A DNA stretch of 64,000 nucleotides from JAEDES01 sp964616405 (GCA_964616405.1 CAZTRE010000002.1:1-64000); one strand, 5' to 3'. Positions 16,947-26,979 are shown, counted from the first letter of the stretch. Translations and numbers: made by a program. Notes: generated from the letters alone by a model not told the origin.

Positions 16947-18236
16947 ATGAAAGAGAAATTTATTAAATCAACGTTTATTTTACTTATCGGTGGGATGATC
17001 ACAAAAGTTCTAGGTCTTTTCATAAAAATGGTTATGGGAAGGCTTATTGGTTCTGAAGGGCTTGGGCTTTATATGATGATTCTCCCTACTTTTTCATTAT
17101 TTATTGGAGTTAGTCAATTTGGACTGCCAATTGCTTTATCAAAACTAATAGCGGAAAATACTAAAAACAATCGGCGATTAGTCGCATCAATTATTCCCAT
17201 TTCGATGATAGTTAATATAATACTAATTGTTATTATTTGGTTATTTGTGGGGTTCTTAGCTAATCATTTATTAAAAAATAGTGATGCTTATTATGGTATC
17301 CTGGCAATAAGTGTTGTTATACCTTTTATTAGTTTATCAAGTATTTGTCGTAGTTACTTTTTTGGAAAAGAAAGAATGATTCCTCATGTAGTATCTAATG
17401 TGGTTGAGGATGTTGTAAGACTTATTGCTATGATTATTGGGATACCCTTCTTCTTAAAAAAAGGAATTAATTATGCAGTATGTTTCTTAATTTTATCAAA
17501 TGTTATAAGTGAATCAGCTTCTATTCTTATCTTACTTTTATTTTTACCAAAGAAATTTTCAATTAGAACTTGCGATTTACGCCCTAGAAGGGATTATATA
17601 AGAGAGAGTCTCTCAATTGGTATACCAAATACATGTGGAAGATTAGTTGGAAGTATTGGTTATTTTTTAGAACCTATTTTACTTACTACAGTTTTACATT
17701 ATGTAGGATATTCCTCTAGTTTTATTACCAATCAATATGGAATTTTATCGGGATATGTTATGCCTATTTTACTACTTCCCTCTTTCTTCACAGGAGCAAT
17801 ATCAAATGCCTTACTTCCGGTTGTTTCAAGAGAATATTCTTTGCGGCGATATGATCAGGTAAAGAAAAAATTAAGACTGGGAATTATAGTTTCACTAGGT
17901 ATTGGAACTATTTTGATGAGTTTTTTCGTAATTATACCTGAGGTATTTTTGAAAGTTATCTATCACACCAATCAAGGTGCCTCATATATGAGATTTCTTG
18001 CCCCGGTATGTTTATTACAATATATACAGTCTCCTCTTTCTAGTAGTTTAGAGGCTATGGGGAAAAGCAAAGTCGTATTTATTTCTAGTTTATTAGGAGT
18101 CGTAATTAGATGTGGTTTATTAGTAGTTTTATCTTTTCTTAAGATTGGTTTATGGGGCTTAATTCTTTCTATTAGCGCAAATGTCGTAATGGTAACTGTA
18201 TATGAACTAATTATGATTAGAAAATTTTTAAAATAA
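16947..18236 (+). CDS. MATE/MVF-superfamily lipid-linked polysaccharide flippase (YtgP/SpoVB type)
   Basis: The 429-residue integral membrane protein has about 12-14 hydrophobic segments and the family opening KSTFILLIGGMITKVLGL, followed by GRLIGSEGLGLYMMILPTF, as in Bacillus YtgP (AmJ/MurJ-like) and SpoVB. Such proteins flip lipid-linked cell-wall or polysaccharide precursors across the membrane; YtgP is a lipid II flippase in Bacillus-type cells. The family start supports the ATG at 16947 over one 51 bases upstream, but no good Shine-Dalgarno sequence is seen before it. It is the first of three + strand genes; the two-component genes follow after 74 bp with their own promoter-like box. Confidence 0.85.
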   Translation: MKEKFIKSTFILLIGGMITKVLGLFIKMVMGRLIGSEGLGLYMMILPTFSLFIGVSQFGLPIALSKLIAENTKNNRRLVASIIPISMIVNIILIVIIWLFVGFLANHLLKNSDAYYGILAISVVIPFISLSSICRSYFFGKERMIPHVVSNVVEDVVRLIAMIIGIPFFLKKGINYAVCFLILSNVISESASILILLLFLPKKFSIRTCDLRPRRDYIRESLSIGIPNTCGRLVGSIGYFLEPILLTTVLHYVGYSSSFITNQYGILSGYVMPILLLPSFFTGAISNALLPVVSREYSLRRYDQVKKKLRLGIIVSLGIGTILMSFFVIIPEVFLKVIYHTNQGASYMRFLAPVCLLQYIQSPLSSSLEAMGKSKVVFISSLLGVVIRCGLLVVLSFLKIGLWGLILSISANVVMVTVYELIMIRKFLK

Positions 18237-18280
18237 TTTATTCAATTGGACATTTTTTCACTAAAATGACACATTTATTG

Positions 18281-18303
18281 TATAATATTCTTATTTAGGA
18301 GGG
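18281..18303 (+). promoter_or_regulatory. -10 box and ribosome site of the two-component operon
   Basis: TATAAT at 18281-18286 is a perfect -10. No convincing -35 lies at the right distance, so activation may be needed. AGGAGGG at 18297-18303 is a strong ribosome site for the ATG at 18311. Confidence 0.6.
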
Positions 18304-18310
18304 ATTTTGA

Positions 18311-18982
18311 ATGAAAATATTAATCGTCGATGATGAAAAAATGATTCGTGATGTTATTAAAGAATATTGTCTCAGTCAGAATTTTTTAGTTGACGAAGCC
18401 GATAATGGAAAAGTGGCTTTGGAAAAACTTCTTACAAATACCTATGATTTGATGGTATTAGATATTATGATGCCTCAAATGGACGGATTTTCTATGTTAA
18501 AAGAATTGCCTAAAGAAAAAAGAATTCCTGTCATTGTATTATCTGCTCGAGGTGATGAGTATGATAAGTTATTAGGTTTTGATTTGGGAATTGATGACTA
18601 TTTAACCAAACCATTTTCACCAAATGAGTTAATAGCCAGAATTAAGGCAATTATGAACCGATATAGTAATACCTTTCTCGATATATATAAACTCGACTCT
18701 CTCGAAGTTAACTTTTCTGCTCACTATTTAAAGATCGATAAAAAACAAATAAATATTACTCCAAAAGAATTCGAAATCCTATCCTATTTAATTAAAAATA
18801 AAGGTATTGCCATTTCTCGAGAACAACTTCTTTCTAATTTATGGGGGTATGATTATTTTGGTGATGATCGAACAGTTGATACCCATATTAAGATGTTGAG
18901 AAATAACTTGGGCAAGTATCGCGACCACATCGTTACTGTACGTGGGGTTGGATATAAATTTATAGAAAATGAAGAACAATAG
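18311..18982 (+). CDS. OmpR/PhoB-family response regulator
   Basis: The 223-residue protein has a receiver domain (1-115) with the acidic pocket DDE (7-9), phospho-acceptor Asp51 in LMVLDIMMPQMDG, and Lys100 in YLTKPF, then an OmpR-type winged helix (about 125-220) with the recognition region DDRTVDTHIKMLRNNLG and the closing VRGVGYKF. It overlaps the downstream sensor kinase by 14 bases, so the two form a cognate pair. The regulon cannot be read from the sequence; the adjacent flippase suggests an envelope connection. Confidence 0.93.
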   Translation: MKILIVDDEKMIRDVIKEYCLSQNFLVDEADNGKVALEKLLTNTYDLMVLDIMMPQMDGFSMLKELPKEKRIPVIVLSARGDEYDKLLGFDLGIDDYLTKPFSPNELIARIKAIMNRYSNTFLDIYKLDSLEVNFSAHYLKIDKKQINITPKEFEILSYLIKNKGIAISREQLLSNLWGYDYFGDDRTVDTHIKMLRNNLGKYRDHIVTVRGVGYKFIENEEQ

Positions 18983-20351
18983 TTTAAACAAAGAGATTTG
19001 GAAATACTTTTTAATTTTTTCAATAATAATACTAGGATTTTTGTGGATATTTCAAGTATTATTTCTAGATCAATATTATAGATATGTAAAGATAAAAGAT
19101 ATTAAGTCGGTAGCTAAATTAATTACTTTAAGTCAGACATCTAAAACTTTTGATTTTATTATTGATAAAGCAGCTTATGAAAAAGAAGTTTGTGTAGAAG
19201 TTATTGATAAAAACTTTAATACTTTATATTCTTCTTCTAGTTATGGAAGAGGTTGTTTTACTGGTAAAGAAATAAGTATGAATTATAAATATGATTTTAT
19301 TAAGAGTGGTTTTAATAATAAGACATATGAGTTAATAAATCCAACTTTTAATAATGATACTTTGGTTTATGCGGTTAAAATGAAGAATAATAATTATGCA
19401 TTTGTCAACACATCGCTCGATCCTATTGATTCTACAGTTGAGATTATCCAGGACCAATTGGTAATTGTTTTAATAATTGTTTTGATTGTATCGTTTGGGG
19501 TATCTTACTTTATGTCAAAGTTTATTTCATCACCGATTGTTAAAATGAATAAGGCCGCAAAAAAGTTAGCTAAAAGAGATTTTGATGTTAAGTTTGAAAC
19601 TAATTCAAATATTTTAGAAATTAATGAACTAGCTGAAACGCTTAATTATGCCAGTAGTGAGTTAAGTAAAACCGATGAATTACGACGAGACTTGATGGCT
19701 AATGTTTCGCATGATTTAAAAACACCACTCACAATGATTAAGGCGTATGCCGAGATGAGCACTGATTTGCATGCGAATAATAAAGATAAACAAAAAGAAG
19801 ACATGGAAATTATTGCTTCAGAAGTTGATCGCTTAACGGTATTAGTTAATGATATTTTGACGCTTTCTAAGATGCAATCAAATATTGAAAGCTTAGAAAT
19901 AGAAGAATTTGATTTAATAAACTTAGTTAATGATATTTTAGGTCAATATACCGTTTTAAAAGAAACTGAAGATTATATTTTTAACTTTGAACATGATATT
20001 GATAAAATTATGATTAAAGCTGATAAGAAAAAGATGGGACAAGTTATTTATAATTTAGTAAATAATGCGATTAATTATACAGGAAATGATAAAACCATTA
20101 CCATAAGAATTAGTGATAATAATGGTTATTTAGTAGAAATAATTGATACTGGTAAAGGTATTAAAGACGAGGATTTACCTTATATTTGGGATAAATATTA
20201 TAAAAACAAAAAGAAACATAAGAGAAATCTAGTGGGAACTGGTCTAGGTTTATCAATAGTTAAAAATATTTTAGAATTACATGGATATGAACATGGGGTT
20301 AAATCAAATGCCTCAAAAGGAACAATCTTTTATTTCATTATAAAAAAGTAG
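18969..20351 (+). CDS. Membrane sensor histidine kinase
   Basis: The 460-residue kinase has two membrane helices (about 12-33 and 163-184) bracketing a 130-residue extracellular sensor domain that contains two Cys (VCVEV at 75, RGCFTG at 96) and could be disulfide-linked. A HAMP segment (about 185-235) follows, then the dimerisation domain with phospho-acceptor His248 in NVSHDLKTPLTM, and the ATPase with NLVNNAINYTG, DTGKGI and GTGLGLSIV. It is translationally coupled to the response regulator. The ligand is unknown; the layout recalls VanS/PhoR-type kinases. Confidence 0.92.
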   Translation: MKNNSLNKEIWKYFLIFSIIILGFLWIFQVLFLDQYYRYVKIKDIKSVAKLITLSQTSKTFDFIIDKAAYEKEVCVEVIDKNFNTLYSSSSYGRGCFTGKEISMNYKYDFIKSGFNNKTYELINPTFNNDTLVYAVKMKNNNYAFVNTSLDPIDSTVEIIQDQLVIVLIIVLIVSFGVSYFMSKFISSPIVKMNKAAKKLAKRDFDVKFETNSNILEINELAETLNYASSELSKTDELRRDLMANVSHDLKTPLTMIKAYAEMSTDLHANNKDKQKEDMEIIASEVDRLTVLVNDILTLSKMQSNIESLEIEEFDLINLVNDILGQYTVLKETEDYIFNFEHDIDKIMIKADKKKMGQVIYNLVNNAINYTGNDKTITIRISDNNGYLVEIIDTGKGIKDEDLPYIWDKYYKNKKKHKRNLVGTGLGLSIVKNILELHGYEHGVKSNASKGTIFYFIIKK

Positions 20352-20381
20352 ATACGTTTTATAAAAAGCGTTCTACTTTTA
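20343..20381. terminator. Bidirectional terminator between convergent genes
   Basis: AAAAGTAGA-T-ACG pairs with CGT-TCTACTTTT around a 12-base loop, with A and T tracts on both sides. It can stop transcription of the kinase gene (+) and of the repeat-protein gene (-). Confidence 0.75.
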
Positions 20382-22885
20382 TTTTTTCTTCATTTTAGCA
20401 AGGTCTTTATTTATTGCTGTTCTAGTATTATTCAAGTATGAAACTTCTTCTGTAGTAAAATTATTATTACTTACTACGTTTGCTTTTTCTTCTTCTGTAT
20501 ATAAGCCCCAATCAATTGCACATTGTCTTAACAATTGTCTTCGTTTATATAATTCCCTTTGTTTTCCGATTAGAACTCCTTGGTCAAACTCTAGTGGTTT
20601 GAAAAAACTTTCTTCTACATCTAGCTCATCTAATCCGTAGGCATATATTTTTTGAAGTCTTACATCGTCATCTGTTTCTAGTCCGACATCATATAGAGCA
20701 TATTCTTTCATTGTATTCATGTATTTCATAAAGGAATTCATAATAATAGAAGATTCATCTTCATTTAATTCTAATTCTATAGCAATTAAATCAGTCATGA
20801 GCTCTGCATCAGTTATAGATTGTTTCTCACCTTTACTTAGGTCTACTTCTACCACTAAATCATTATAAGCCGCTTCTAATCGAGTATCTTCTTTTTTGCC
20901 ATTTATACAACTTAAGAATGCAAAATGGCGAATAGCCTCTTCTAAAGTTAGAGTTTGTTCTGACATGTTTCTTAAAATTTGATCAGAATCTAAATTTAAA
21001 TTAGTTAATACGGGTTTTACATAATTTCCATATTTTTCATATATCCACGTAGCAACTTTATTTTGTCCAATCATATTATAATCAATAATAGATTGATTCA
21101 TAATTTCCTCTAGACTATCTTCTGGAAAGATCCTATGGAGTCTTATGGCATTGGAAATTACATCATAGTTATAGCCATGATCAGAACAATACTTTTTCAA
21201 TACTGGATCTTCATATAATGATGTATCTCTTTTTTTACTTGAAAGAGTTTTTGTTCTTCCAAACTGTTTTTGTAAAGTTTCTTCATCTACAGCAAATTCG
21301 GATTTAATATTTTCTTCATTAAAGTTTTGCGTTTTTCTGCTTTGACGACTTTGGATTTCGGACTTAGTCATCATAATACAATAGTCATCTAATTGTTCAC
21401 CATCAAACTTTTCTTCATGTTCCTTCTTATCAGCCTCTTTTTGATACTTAATACGATTCCAAATCATGCCTTCATTATTAAACCAAACTATTTCTTCTTT
21501 AGTTAAATCTTGACAACTTCCATAATGCTTACCTTCAAGCATAGCATTATATATTCCCCTTGCAGTACTTATTTTGACACCTAATTTTACTGGGCCGATT
21601 CCTTCTAGTTCTATTATAGTTTTTTTAGTTATATCTAAATTCTCTTGCTCGGGATGTTCTTCTTTCCATTTTAAGATGGCTTTGCGAAAAANNNNNNNNN
21701 NNNNNNNNNNNNNNNNNNNNNNNNNNNNNNNNNNNNNNNNNNNNNNNNNNNNNNNNNNNNNNNNNNNNNNNNNNNNNNNNNNNNNNNNNNNAAATTCTCT
21801 TGCTCGGGATGTTCTTCTTTCCATTTTAAGATGGCTTTGCGAAAAACGTCTCGTTGGAACTTTTCATAATCCCAAATCATTCCCTGGCTATTAAGCCAGT
21901 CTATTTCTTCTTTGGTTAAATCTATAAAACAAACAGGTTCCCAACCCTTTTGTATTTCTAGATATGCACTTCTTAAACAGGCTATTTTAAAGCCTAAATT
22001 GACTGGGCCGATTCCTTCTAATTCTATTATGGCGTTTGCAGGAATATCTAAATACAGTTTATCCGGGTTTTCTTCTTTCCACTTTAATATAGCTTGATGA
22101 AATACTTCTTGTTGGAACTTTTTAAAATCCCAAATCATACCTTGGCTATTAAGCCAGTCTATTTCTTCTTGTGTTAAATATTTAGAATTAACAAGTTTTC
22201 TACCTTCTTGCATAGCATGATATACAGCTCTTAAACTTGCTATTTTAAGGCCAATATTAACTGGGCCGATTCCTTCTAATTCTATTACGGCGTCGATGGG
22301 AATATCTAAATACCATTTATTCGGATTTCCTTCTTTCCATTTTAATATGGCCTGTTGATACACTTCTTGTTGAAACTTTTCGTAATTCCAGATCATACCT
22401 TGACTATTTAACCAGTCTATTTCTTCCTCGATTAACTCTTTTAAGTCATCAAGTTCCCTGCCCTCTTGCATAGCTTGATATGTCTTTCTTAAATCACCGA
22501 TTATTGGGCCTAATTTTACCTGGCCGATTCCTTCCAATTCTATTACAGTGTCAACAGGAATATCTAAATACTTTTGATCAGGATGTTCTTCTTTCCATTT
22601 TAATATGGCCTGTTGATACACTTCTTGTTGAAACTTTTCAGAATCCCAGATCATTCCTTCTTTATTAAGCCAGTCTATTTCTTCTTGGGTTAAATCTTGA
22701 AACCAAACAAATTCTCTATTTTCTCGTATAGCTTGATATATACCTCTTAAACTACCAATTATTGAGCCTAATTTTACTATTCCTATTCCCTCTAACTTTA
22801 CTTTAGCGGTTAGAGGAATGTCTAAATACAATTTATCTGGATTTTCTTCTTTCCATTTTAATATGGCTAATTGATAATCATGCAT
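20379..22885 (-). CDS. Five-repeat helicase-associated-domain-like protein, split by an assembly gap
   Basis: The gene appears as two open frames around 100 Ns, but deleting the Ns and one copy of the duplicated 55 nt (155 bases) leaves a single frame of 783 residues with the repeat period intact. Residues about 5-434 are five tandem 86-residue repeats (starts near 7, 93, 179, 265 and 351). Each carries AILKWKE, LDIP, LEGIGxVxLG, a conserved LRxxY, LTxEEIDWLN and GMIWD. This pattern resembles the helicase-associated (HA) domain of restriction-like helicases, here without any helicase. The C-terminal 350 residues are helical and unfamiliar. The ATG at 22885 follows GGGGTGAG. It may bind nucleic acid; function unknown. 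Confidence 0.7.
21637..21846. other. 100-N scaffold gap flanked by a 55-nt duplication
   Basis: Bases 21637-21691 and 21792-21846 are the same 55-nt sequence, separated by exactly 100 Ns (21692-21791). This is the signature of two contigs sharing a k-mer-length overlap that were scaffolded instead of merged. Confidence 0.95.
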
Positions 22886-23031
22886 ATGTTCTCACCCCCG
22901 GTGCATAACTAAGTTAATATATTGCTTTATTATACCATACTCTTAATTATATTTCTACCAAATTAAACACTTTATTACATAACCTTAAAGAGATATTAAG
23001 CTTATTATAGGCTGTTTTTTGTTTATAAGTA

Positions 23032-23057
23032 AAAATGAACACTATTGTGTCCATTTT
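23032..23057 (-). terminator. Terminator of helD
   Basis: AAAATGAACAC/GTGTCCATTTT forms an eleven-pair stem (one G-U) with a TATT loop, followed by Ts on the minus strand. It is just past the helD stop. Confidence 0.8.
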
Positions 23058-23077
23058 ATTCTTTAAAACTTAAGATT

Positions 23078-25111
23078 TTAATTATAAATAATAAGTTCGT
23101 GTTGACATCTTGTACAGGCAACATATAAAAGATTCTTTTCATTTTGTTTATACGAGTTATTACGATCATTATAGATAATGACGCTATCAAATTCTAAACC
23201 TTTAGCAGTATAGGCTGGGATAATAATTAACTCTTTATGGAAGACTTTAGATGTTGGCTCAACTAAAGATATATCAACTTCTTCTTTTAAAAGATTATAT
23301 ATTTTTTCAGCCTCTAAAGTATCTTTAGTGATAATAGCTGTTGATTTGTACATATCTTGAAGATAAGAAATATCATTTAATAGTGAGGCTTTTAAGTCTT
23401 TAACTTTTTTTCTAATTAAAACCGGTTTATTATTATCTTTACGAATAGCATTAACATGATTTAGATTTAGAATTTTATTGGTGTAATCAATAATTTCTGG
23501 AGATGAACGATAGGTTTTTAATAATTCTAAATACTTAGTAGATCCTTTAAACAAATCACTTAGTTCTTCTAATGAAGCATAGGCATAATAAGGATTGATA
23601 TTTTGATTTATGTCGCCTAATATTGTGAAATCAGCTTTTTGAAAGATTTTCGCGATAATAATATATTGAAGACGATTGTAGTCTTGAGCTTCATCAATAA
23701 CAACTTGTTTGATGCTTCCTTCATACATAAAGCCTTCCAAAGTTCCTTTAATATAGGCAAATAATAAAGCATCTTCATAGTTAATAACTTTTTTGTTGGT
23801 AAAAGAATTAATAATAGTATCTGGAAGAGGCATTTTAGTAAAGCTACTCTTCCAAAAGTTTTTATAAATTGTTTGGTAGTCTTTTTTAAAGTTGGCACTT
23901 TCACGTAGTAGCTTAACAAAAGTTCTGTTTTTCTTGCCGCTTCCATTATAAAAGTTTGAAGAAAGCTTTTTAGCCATTTCCTCTATGCGTTCAAATAGAG
24001 GTAGGCGATCATATCTATTATGAAGCCATTCATTTAACATATCTTTGTCAACGTTATTAATTTCGTTTTCCGTAAATGATGTAACGAAATTAGCGTTTTG
24101 AATGTAATCAGCTAAATAAGCATCTAAATCTTTTATAATTTCATCACTTTGTTTATATTTAACGAGTTCAGGATATTCTTCTTTATAAGTATAATATCTT
24201 GAGACAAAGTCCGTAAATGTTTCGACGTCTTTATATTCTTTGATGAAAAATGACAAATAATCAGCGAAAGTTGTTTGAAGAGTATTGGCCTCGCCAAGAG
24301 ATGGAAGAACATCCGAAATATACTCAGTAAAAATATTATTTGGTGAAAATACTAAAATATTATTCGAAGAAAGACGGTCTAGTTGATAAAGTAAATATGC
24401 AATTCTATGTAGGGCTACGGTTGTCTTTCCAGAACCAGCGATTCCTTGAACTATTAAGTTATTATCTTCTAAGTTTCTAATAACTTTATTTTGTTCTTGT
24501 TGGATGGTATTGACAACATTTTTCATCTTTTCACTTGATTCGGTAGCGAGTACTTCTTGGAGAACTTCATCATTAATATTTAAAGAATTATCAAAGACCC
24601 CCACTAGTTGATTATTTTCAATTTTGTATTGTCTTTTTCTTTTTAACTCTCCGGTGTAAATACCACCTGGGGCCGCATATTCACAAGGCCCTGTTTCATA
24701 ATCATAGAAAAGGCTACAAATAGGACTGCGCCAATCATATAAAATATTATTGGAGTCTTTGTCTTTTAGGTATGTTAGAGAAATATAAATATTATATAGT
24801 TTATTTTTCTCATCGTCTTTGAAAACTATTGATGCGAAATAAGGTTTGTTTTTGATTTGACATAATTTTTTAAAATAACGTTGTTTTTGTAAGGCACGTT
24901 CAGCCTCTTGAGATGTAGCGGTCATTACTTGTTGCATTTCGGCATTATCAAAACTGCCAGCATTTTCCCACATCATTTTTTTAAATTCAAGCAAATTTTC
25001 TTCGTCATCGAAGACATCTTCCCCGAGCTCAGAAAGAGTCTCTCCTAATAATTTTTGAACTTTTTTTAGAATCTTTTTTTCTTTTTGAAATTCTTCTTCA
25101 CTAATTGCCAT
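23078..25111 (-). CDS. helD: RNA polymerase-recycling helicase HelD
   Basis: HelD is an SF1 (UvrD-like) ATPase that removes stalled RNA polymerase from DNA and nucleic acid. The 677-residue protein has an N-terminal coiled coil (about 5-75) that in HelD inserts into the polymerase secondary channel, then the HelD-specific stretch YDWRSPICSLFYDYETGPCEY, Walker A GIAGSGKTTVALHRIAYLL, Walker B VVIDEAQDYNRLQ, a QNINPYYAY segment, and a C-terminal YVACTRCQHEL motif. It is somewhat shorter than Bacillus HelD (about 770). The ATG at 25111 follows AAGGAGGT. The leader is structured. Confidence 0.88.
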   Translation of the reverse strand: MAISEEEFQKEKKILKKVQKLLGETLSELGEDVFDDEENLLEFKKMMWENAGSFDNAEMQQVMTATSQEAERALQKQRYFKKLCQIKNKPYFASIVFKDDEKNKLYNIYISLTYLKDKDSNNILYDWRSPICSLFYDYETGPCEYAAPGGIYTGELKRKRQYKIENNQLVGVFDNSLNINDEVLQEVLATESSEKMKNVVNTIQQEQNKVIRNLEDNNLIVQGIAGSGKTTVALHRIAYLLYQLDRLSSNNILVFSPNNIFTEYISDVLPSLGEANTLQTTFADYLSFFIKEYKDVETFTDFVSRYYTYKEEYPELVKYKQSDEIIKDLDAYLADYIQNANFVTSFTENEINNVDKDMLNEWLHNRYDRLPLFERIEEMAKKLSSNFYNGSGKKNRTFVKLLRESANFKKDYQTIYKNFWKSSFTKMPLPDTIINSFTNKKVINYEDALLFAYIKGTLEGFMYEGSIKQVVIDEAQDYNRLQYIIIAKIFQKADFTILGDINQNINPYYAYASLEELSDLFKGSTKYLELLKTYRSSPEIIDYTNKILNLNHVNAIRKDNNKPVLIRKKVKDLKASLLNDISYLQDMYKSTAIITKDTLEAEKIYNLLKEEVDISLVEPTSKVFHKELIIIPAYTAKGLEFDSVIIYNDRNNSYKQNEKNLLYVACTRCQHELIIYN

Positions 25112-25140
25112 GTTACCTCCTTATTTTGAACTTTTTTAAA

Positions 25141-25244
25141 AACTAAGGCACGAAAAAACCACATTTTTCATGCAGTGGTGCTTAGAAATATGTGATTTTT
25201 TCAAACGTCTATTTGAATATAACATATTATTTATTATGGTGCAA
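25141..25244 (-). promoter_or_regulatory. helD promoter and structured leader, possible attenuator
   Basis: On the minus strand -35 TTGCAC (25239-25244), 17 bp, then TATATT (25216-25221). The leader of about 100 nt contains a stem ACCAC/GTGGT (25158-25179) followed at once by six Ts, like an intrinsic terminator, within an outer CTAAG/CTTAG pairing. The strand GTGG can also pair with an upstream CACAT (25160-25168 against 25086-25094 of the next block, that is 25186-25194), so two exclusive folds are possible. It could instead be the terminator of the upstream mutase gene. Confidence 0.4.
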
Positions 25245-25287
25245 GATAAATTAGAGAAAGTTTTAATAGTAGACACTTTTAATATTT

Positions 25288-26676
25288 TTAATTACTACTA
25301 TCATTTAGTTTATTTACTAACGTGGTGAACTCTTCCTCTATTTCTTTTAATCTTTCACTCGTTTTAGCCTCAAACCGGGCAGTAATATTTGGTCCGGTAT
25401 TAGATGCTCTAACTAAAGCCCAACCATCATCAAATAATATTTTTATACCATCAATATCTAAATAGTTGTAGTTTTTTTCTTTGGCATATTCTTCGACTTT
25501 TTTAATTATGGCAAATTTTTTTTCATCTGCGGCGGCAAACTTTATCTCATTCGTCGAATAATAATGATTAATTCCTTCTAATAATTCATCAACTGTTTTG
25601 TTTGTTTTCGATAATATTTCTAAAAGACGAAGTCCTGCATAAAGCCCTGAATCAAAGCCAGGAAAACGGTCTCTAAAATAAACATGGCCGGATAGTTCTC
25701 CACCAAATGGTAAATCTAATTCCCTAGTAGTGGCTTTGGTGTATGAATTTCCTGTACGACAGCATTTACCTTTACCACCAAGTCGTTCAATCTCGTCGCT
25801 TAGGCTTTTAGAACATTTTACGTCATATAGGAATTCTTTTTTAGATACTTTATCTATTAAGTCTCTAATAATTATAATCATATATTTATCGGTGGGAATA
25901 AACTTTCCGGAATTAGTAATCACGCCTATACGATCACCATCTCCATCAAAGCCTAATCCAACATCGGCATTTGTTTCTAGTACCTTTTGTTTTAACATAG
26001 TAAGATTATCTTCAACGCATGGATCTGGGTGGTGATTTGGAAAGGTGCCGTCGCTTTCATCATTGATACATATTAGTTCAATTGGAAAATTTTCATATAA
26101 CTCTTTGGCGATAATACTGGTAGTTCCATTTCCAGGATCAATAACTGCTTTTATTTTTCTCGAACCAAAATCTAGGCTTTTTTTAAATAGATCAATATAC
26201 TCTTCCTTAATATAATATTTCATTACTTCACCTAGTCCTGTATCCGTTCTAAAGTTACCAGCTTGAATAAAGTGAAGAAAATCTTGAATTTCTTGACCTT
26301 TACAATTACCACTTTCATCAAACGAAAATTTAAATCCATTATCTTCTTTAGGATTATGAGAGGCAGTTACCATTACTCCGCTATGGACATTTAATTTAAT
26401 ACAAGCATAATAATACATTGGAGTCGTACATAAACCTAGGGAAATAATATCAATACCCGTTTCTTTAATTCCAGTAAGTAATGCCTCATATAGAGCTTCA
26501 CTACTGGTGCGATTATCATGTCCAATAACACAAATTGTTTTACCTATATTTTTAATGTGACTACCAAAACCTAAACCAATAGTATAAGCTGTATCTACAT
26601 CTATTTCTGTAGGAAATTTACCTCTAATATCATAGCCACGAAAGATATTAGTATTTAAATCTTCTTTAATCCGCAT
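25288..26676 (-). CDS. Phosphomannomutase/phosphoglucomutase
   Basis: This 462-residue protein belongs to the alpha-D-phosphohexomutase family, which interconverts hexose 1- and 6-phosphates for cell-wall and polysaccharide sugar nucleotides. It opens with NIFRGYDIRGKFP; the phosphoserine loop is TASHNPKEDNGFKFS, the metal loop is GFDGDGDRIG, the sugar-binding loop is GGELSGHVYFRD, and the phosphate-binding site lies in RASNTGPNITARFEA. The RGYDIRG start and the length fit the ManB/AlgC group, so either mannose or glucose may be used. AGGAGGAT precedes the ATG. It seems to be a single-gene unit. Confidence 0.92.
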   Translation of the reverse strand: MRIKEDLNTNIFRGYDIRGKFPTEIDVDTAYTIGLGFGSHIKNIGKTICVIGHDNRTSSEALYEALLTGIKETGIDIISLGLCTTPMYYYACIKLNVHSGVMVTASHNPKEDNGFKFSFDESGNCKGQEIQDFLHFIQAGNFRTDTGLGEVMKYYIKEEYIDLFKKSLDFGSRKIKAVIDPGNGTTSIIAKELYENFPIELICINDESDGTFPNHHPDPCVEDNLTMLKQKVLETNADVGLGFDGDGDRIGVITNSGKFIPTDKYMIIIIRDLIDKVSKKEFLYDVKCSKSLSDEIERLGGKGKCCRTGNSYTKATTRELDLPFGGELSGHVYFRDRFPGFDSGLYAGLRLLEILSKTNKTVDELLEGINHYYSTNEIKFAAADEKKFAIIKKVEEYAKEKNYNYLDIDGIKILFDDGWALVRASNTGPNITARFEAKTSERLKEIEEEFTTLVNKLNDSSN

Positions 26677-26741
26677 ATTTGTATCCTCCTATTATCTTAT
26701 TTTAATATAACATATAATTCGTAATTTATCACTAATTTATT

Positions 26742-26763
26742 AAAAAAAGAGGCTTTAGCCTCT
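26742..26763 (-). terminator. Terminator after the 49-residue membrane peptide
   Basis: AGAGGC/GCCTCT with a TTTA loop is followed on the minus strand by seven Ts. The distal arm includes the TAG stop of the small gene. Confidence 0.9.
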
Positions 26764-26911
26764 AGATATTTTCTATTTTTATAATATTATTTCCTTGCTC
26801 AGTAGTTATATTAGGATCTAAAAAGATAAATAGGCACCCAATAATAATTATTATAAGTCCCGTAAAGATTAACATAATGGCTGGGAGATTTAATCTATTC
26901 TTCTTATTCAT
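26762..26911 (-). CDS. Small single-pass membrane protein, 49 residues
   Basis: Between the ZIP transporter gene and the mutase gene a 49-codon frame starts at an ATG with GGAGTAGGTAGT upstream and stops inside a terminator hairpin. The peptide has a basic start (MNKKNRLNL), one hydrophobic helix rich in Ile (about residues 11-31, with one Cys) and a polar tail. It lies 68 bp downstream of the transporter gene and may share its transcript. The ribosome site and the precise terminator support a real gene. Function unknown. Confidence 0.65.
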   Translation of the reverse strand: MNKKNRLNLPAIMLIFTGLIIIIIGCLFIFLDPNITTEQGNNIIKIENI

Positions 26912-26979
26912 ACTACCTACTCCTTTTATTCTTAATATAATTTTAGCTAGAGACTAATGTTTTGTCAATGACTCTTTTA

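Noticed and set aside
20379..22885. Two separate or frameshifted genes
   Set aside because: The break coincides with a 100-N gap and a 55-nt duplication; merging them restores one frame.
22000..22885. CRISPR array from regular repeats
   Set aside because: The repeats are 258 bp coding repeats with divergent third positions and no short direct repeat-spacer pattern.
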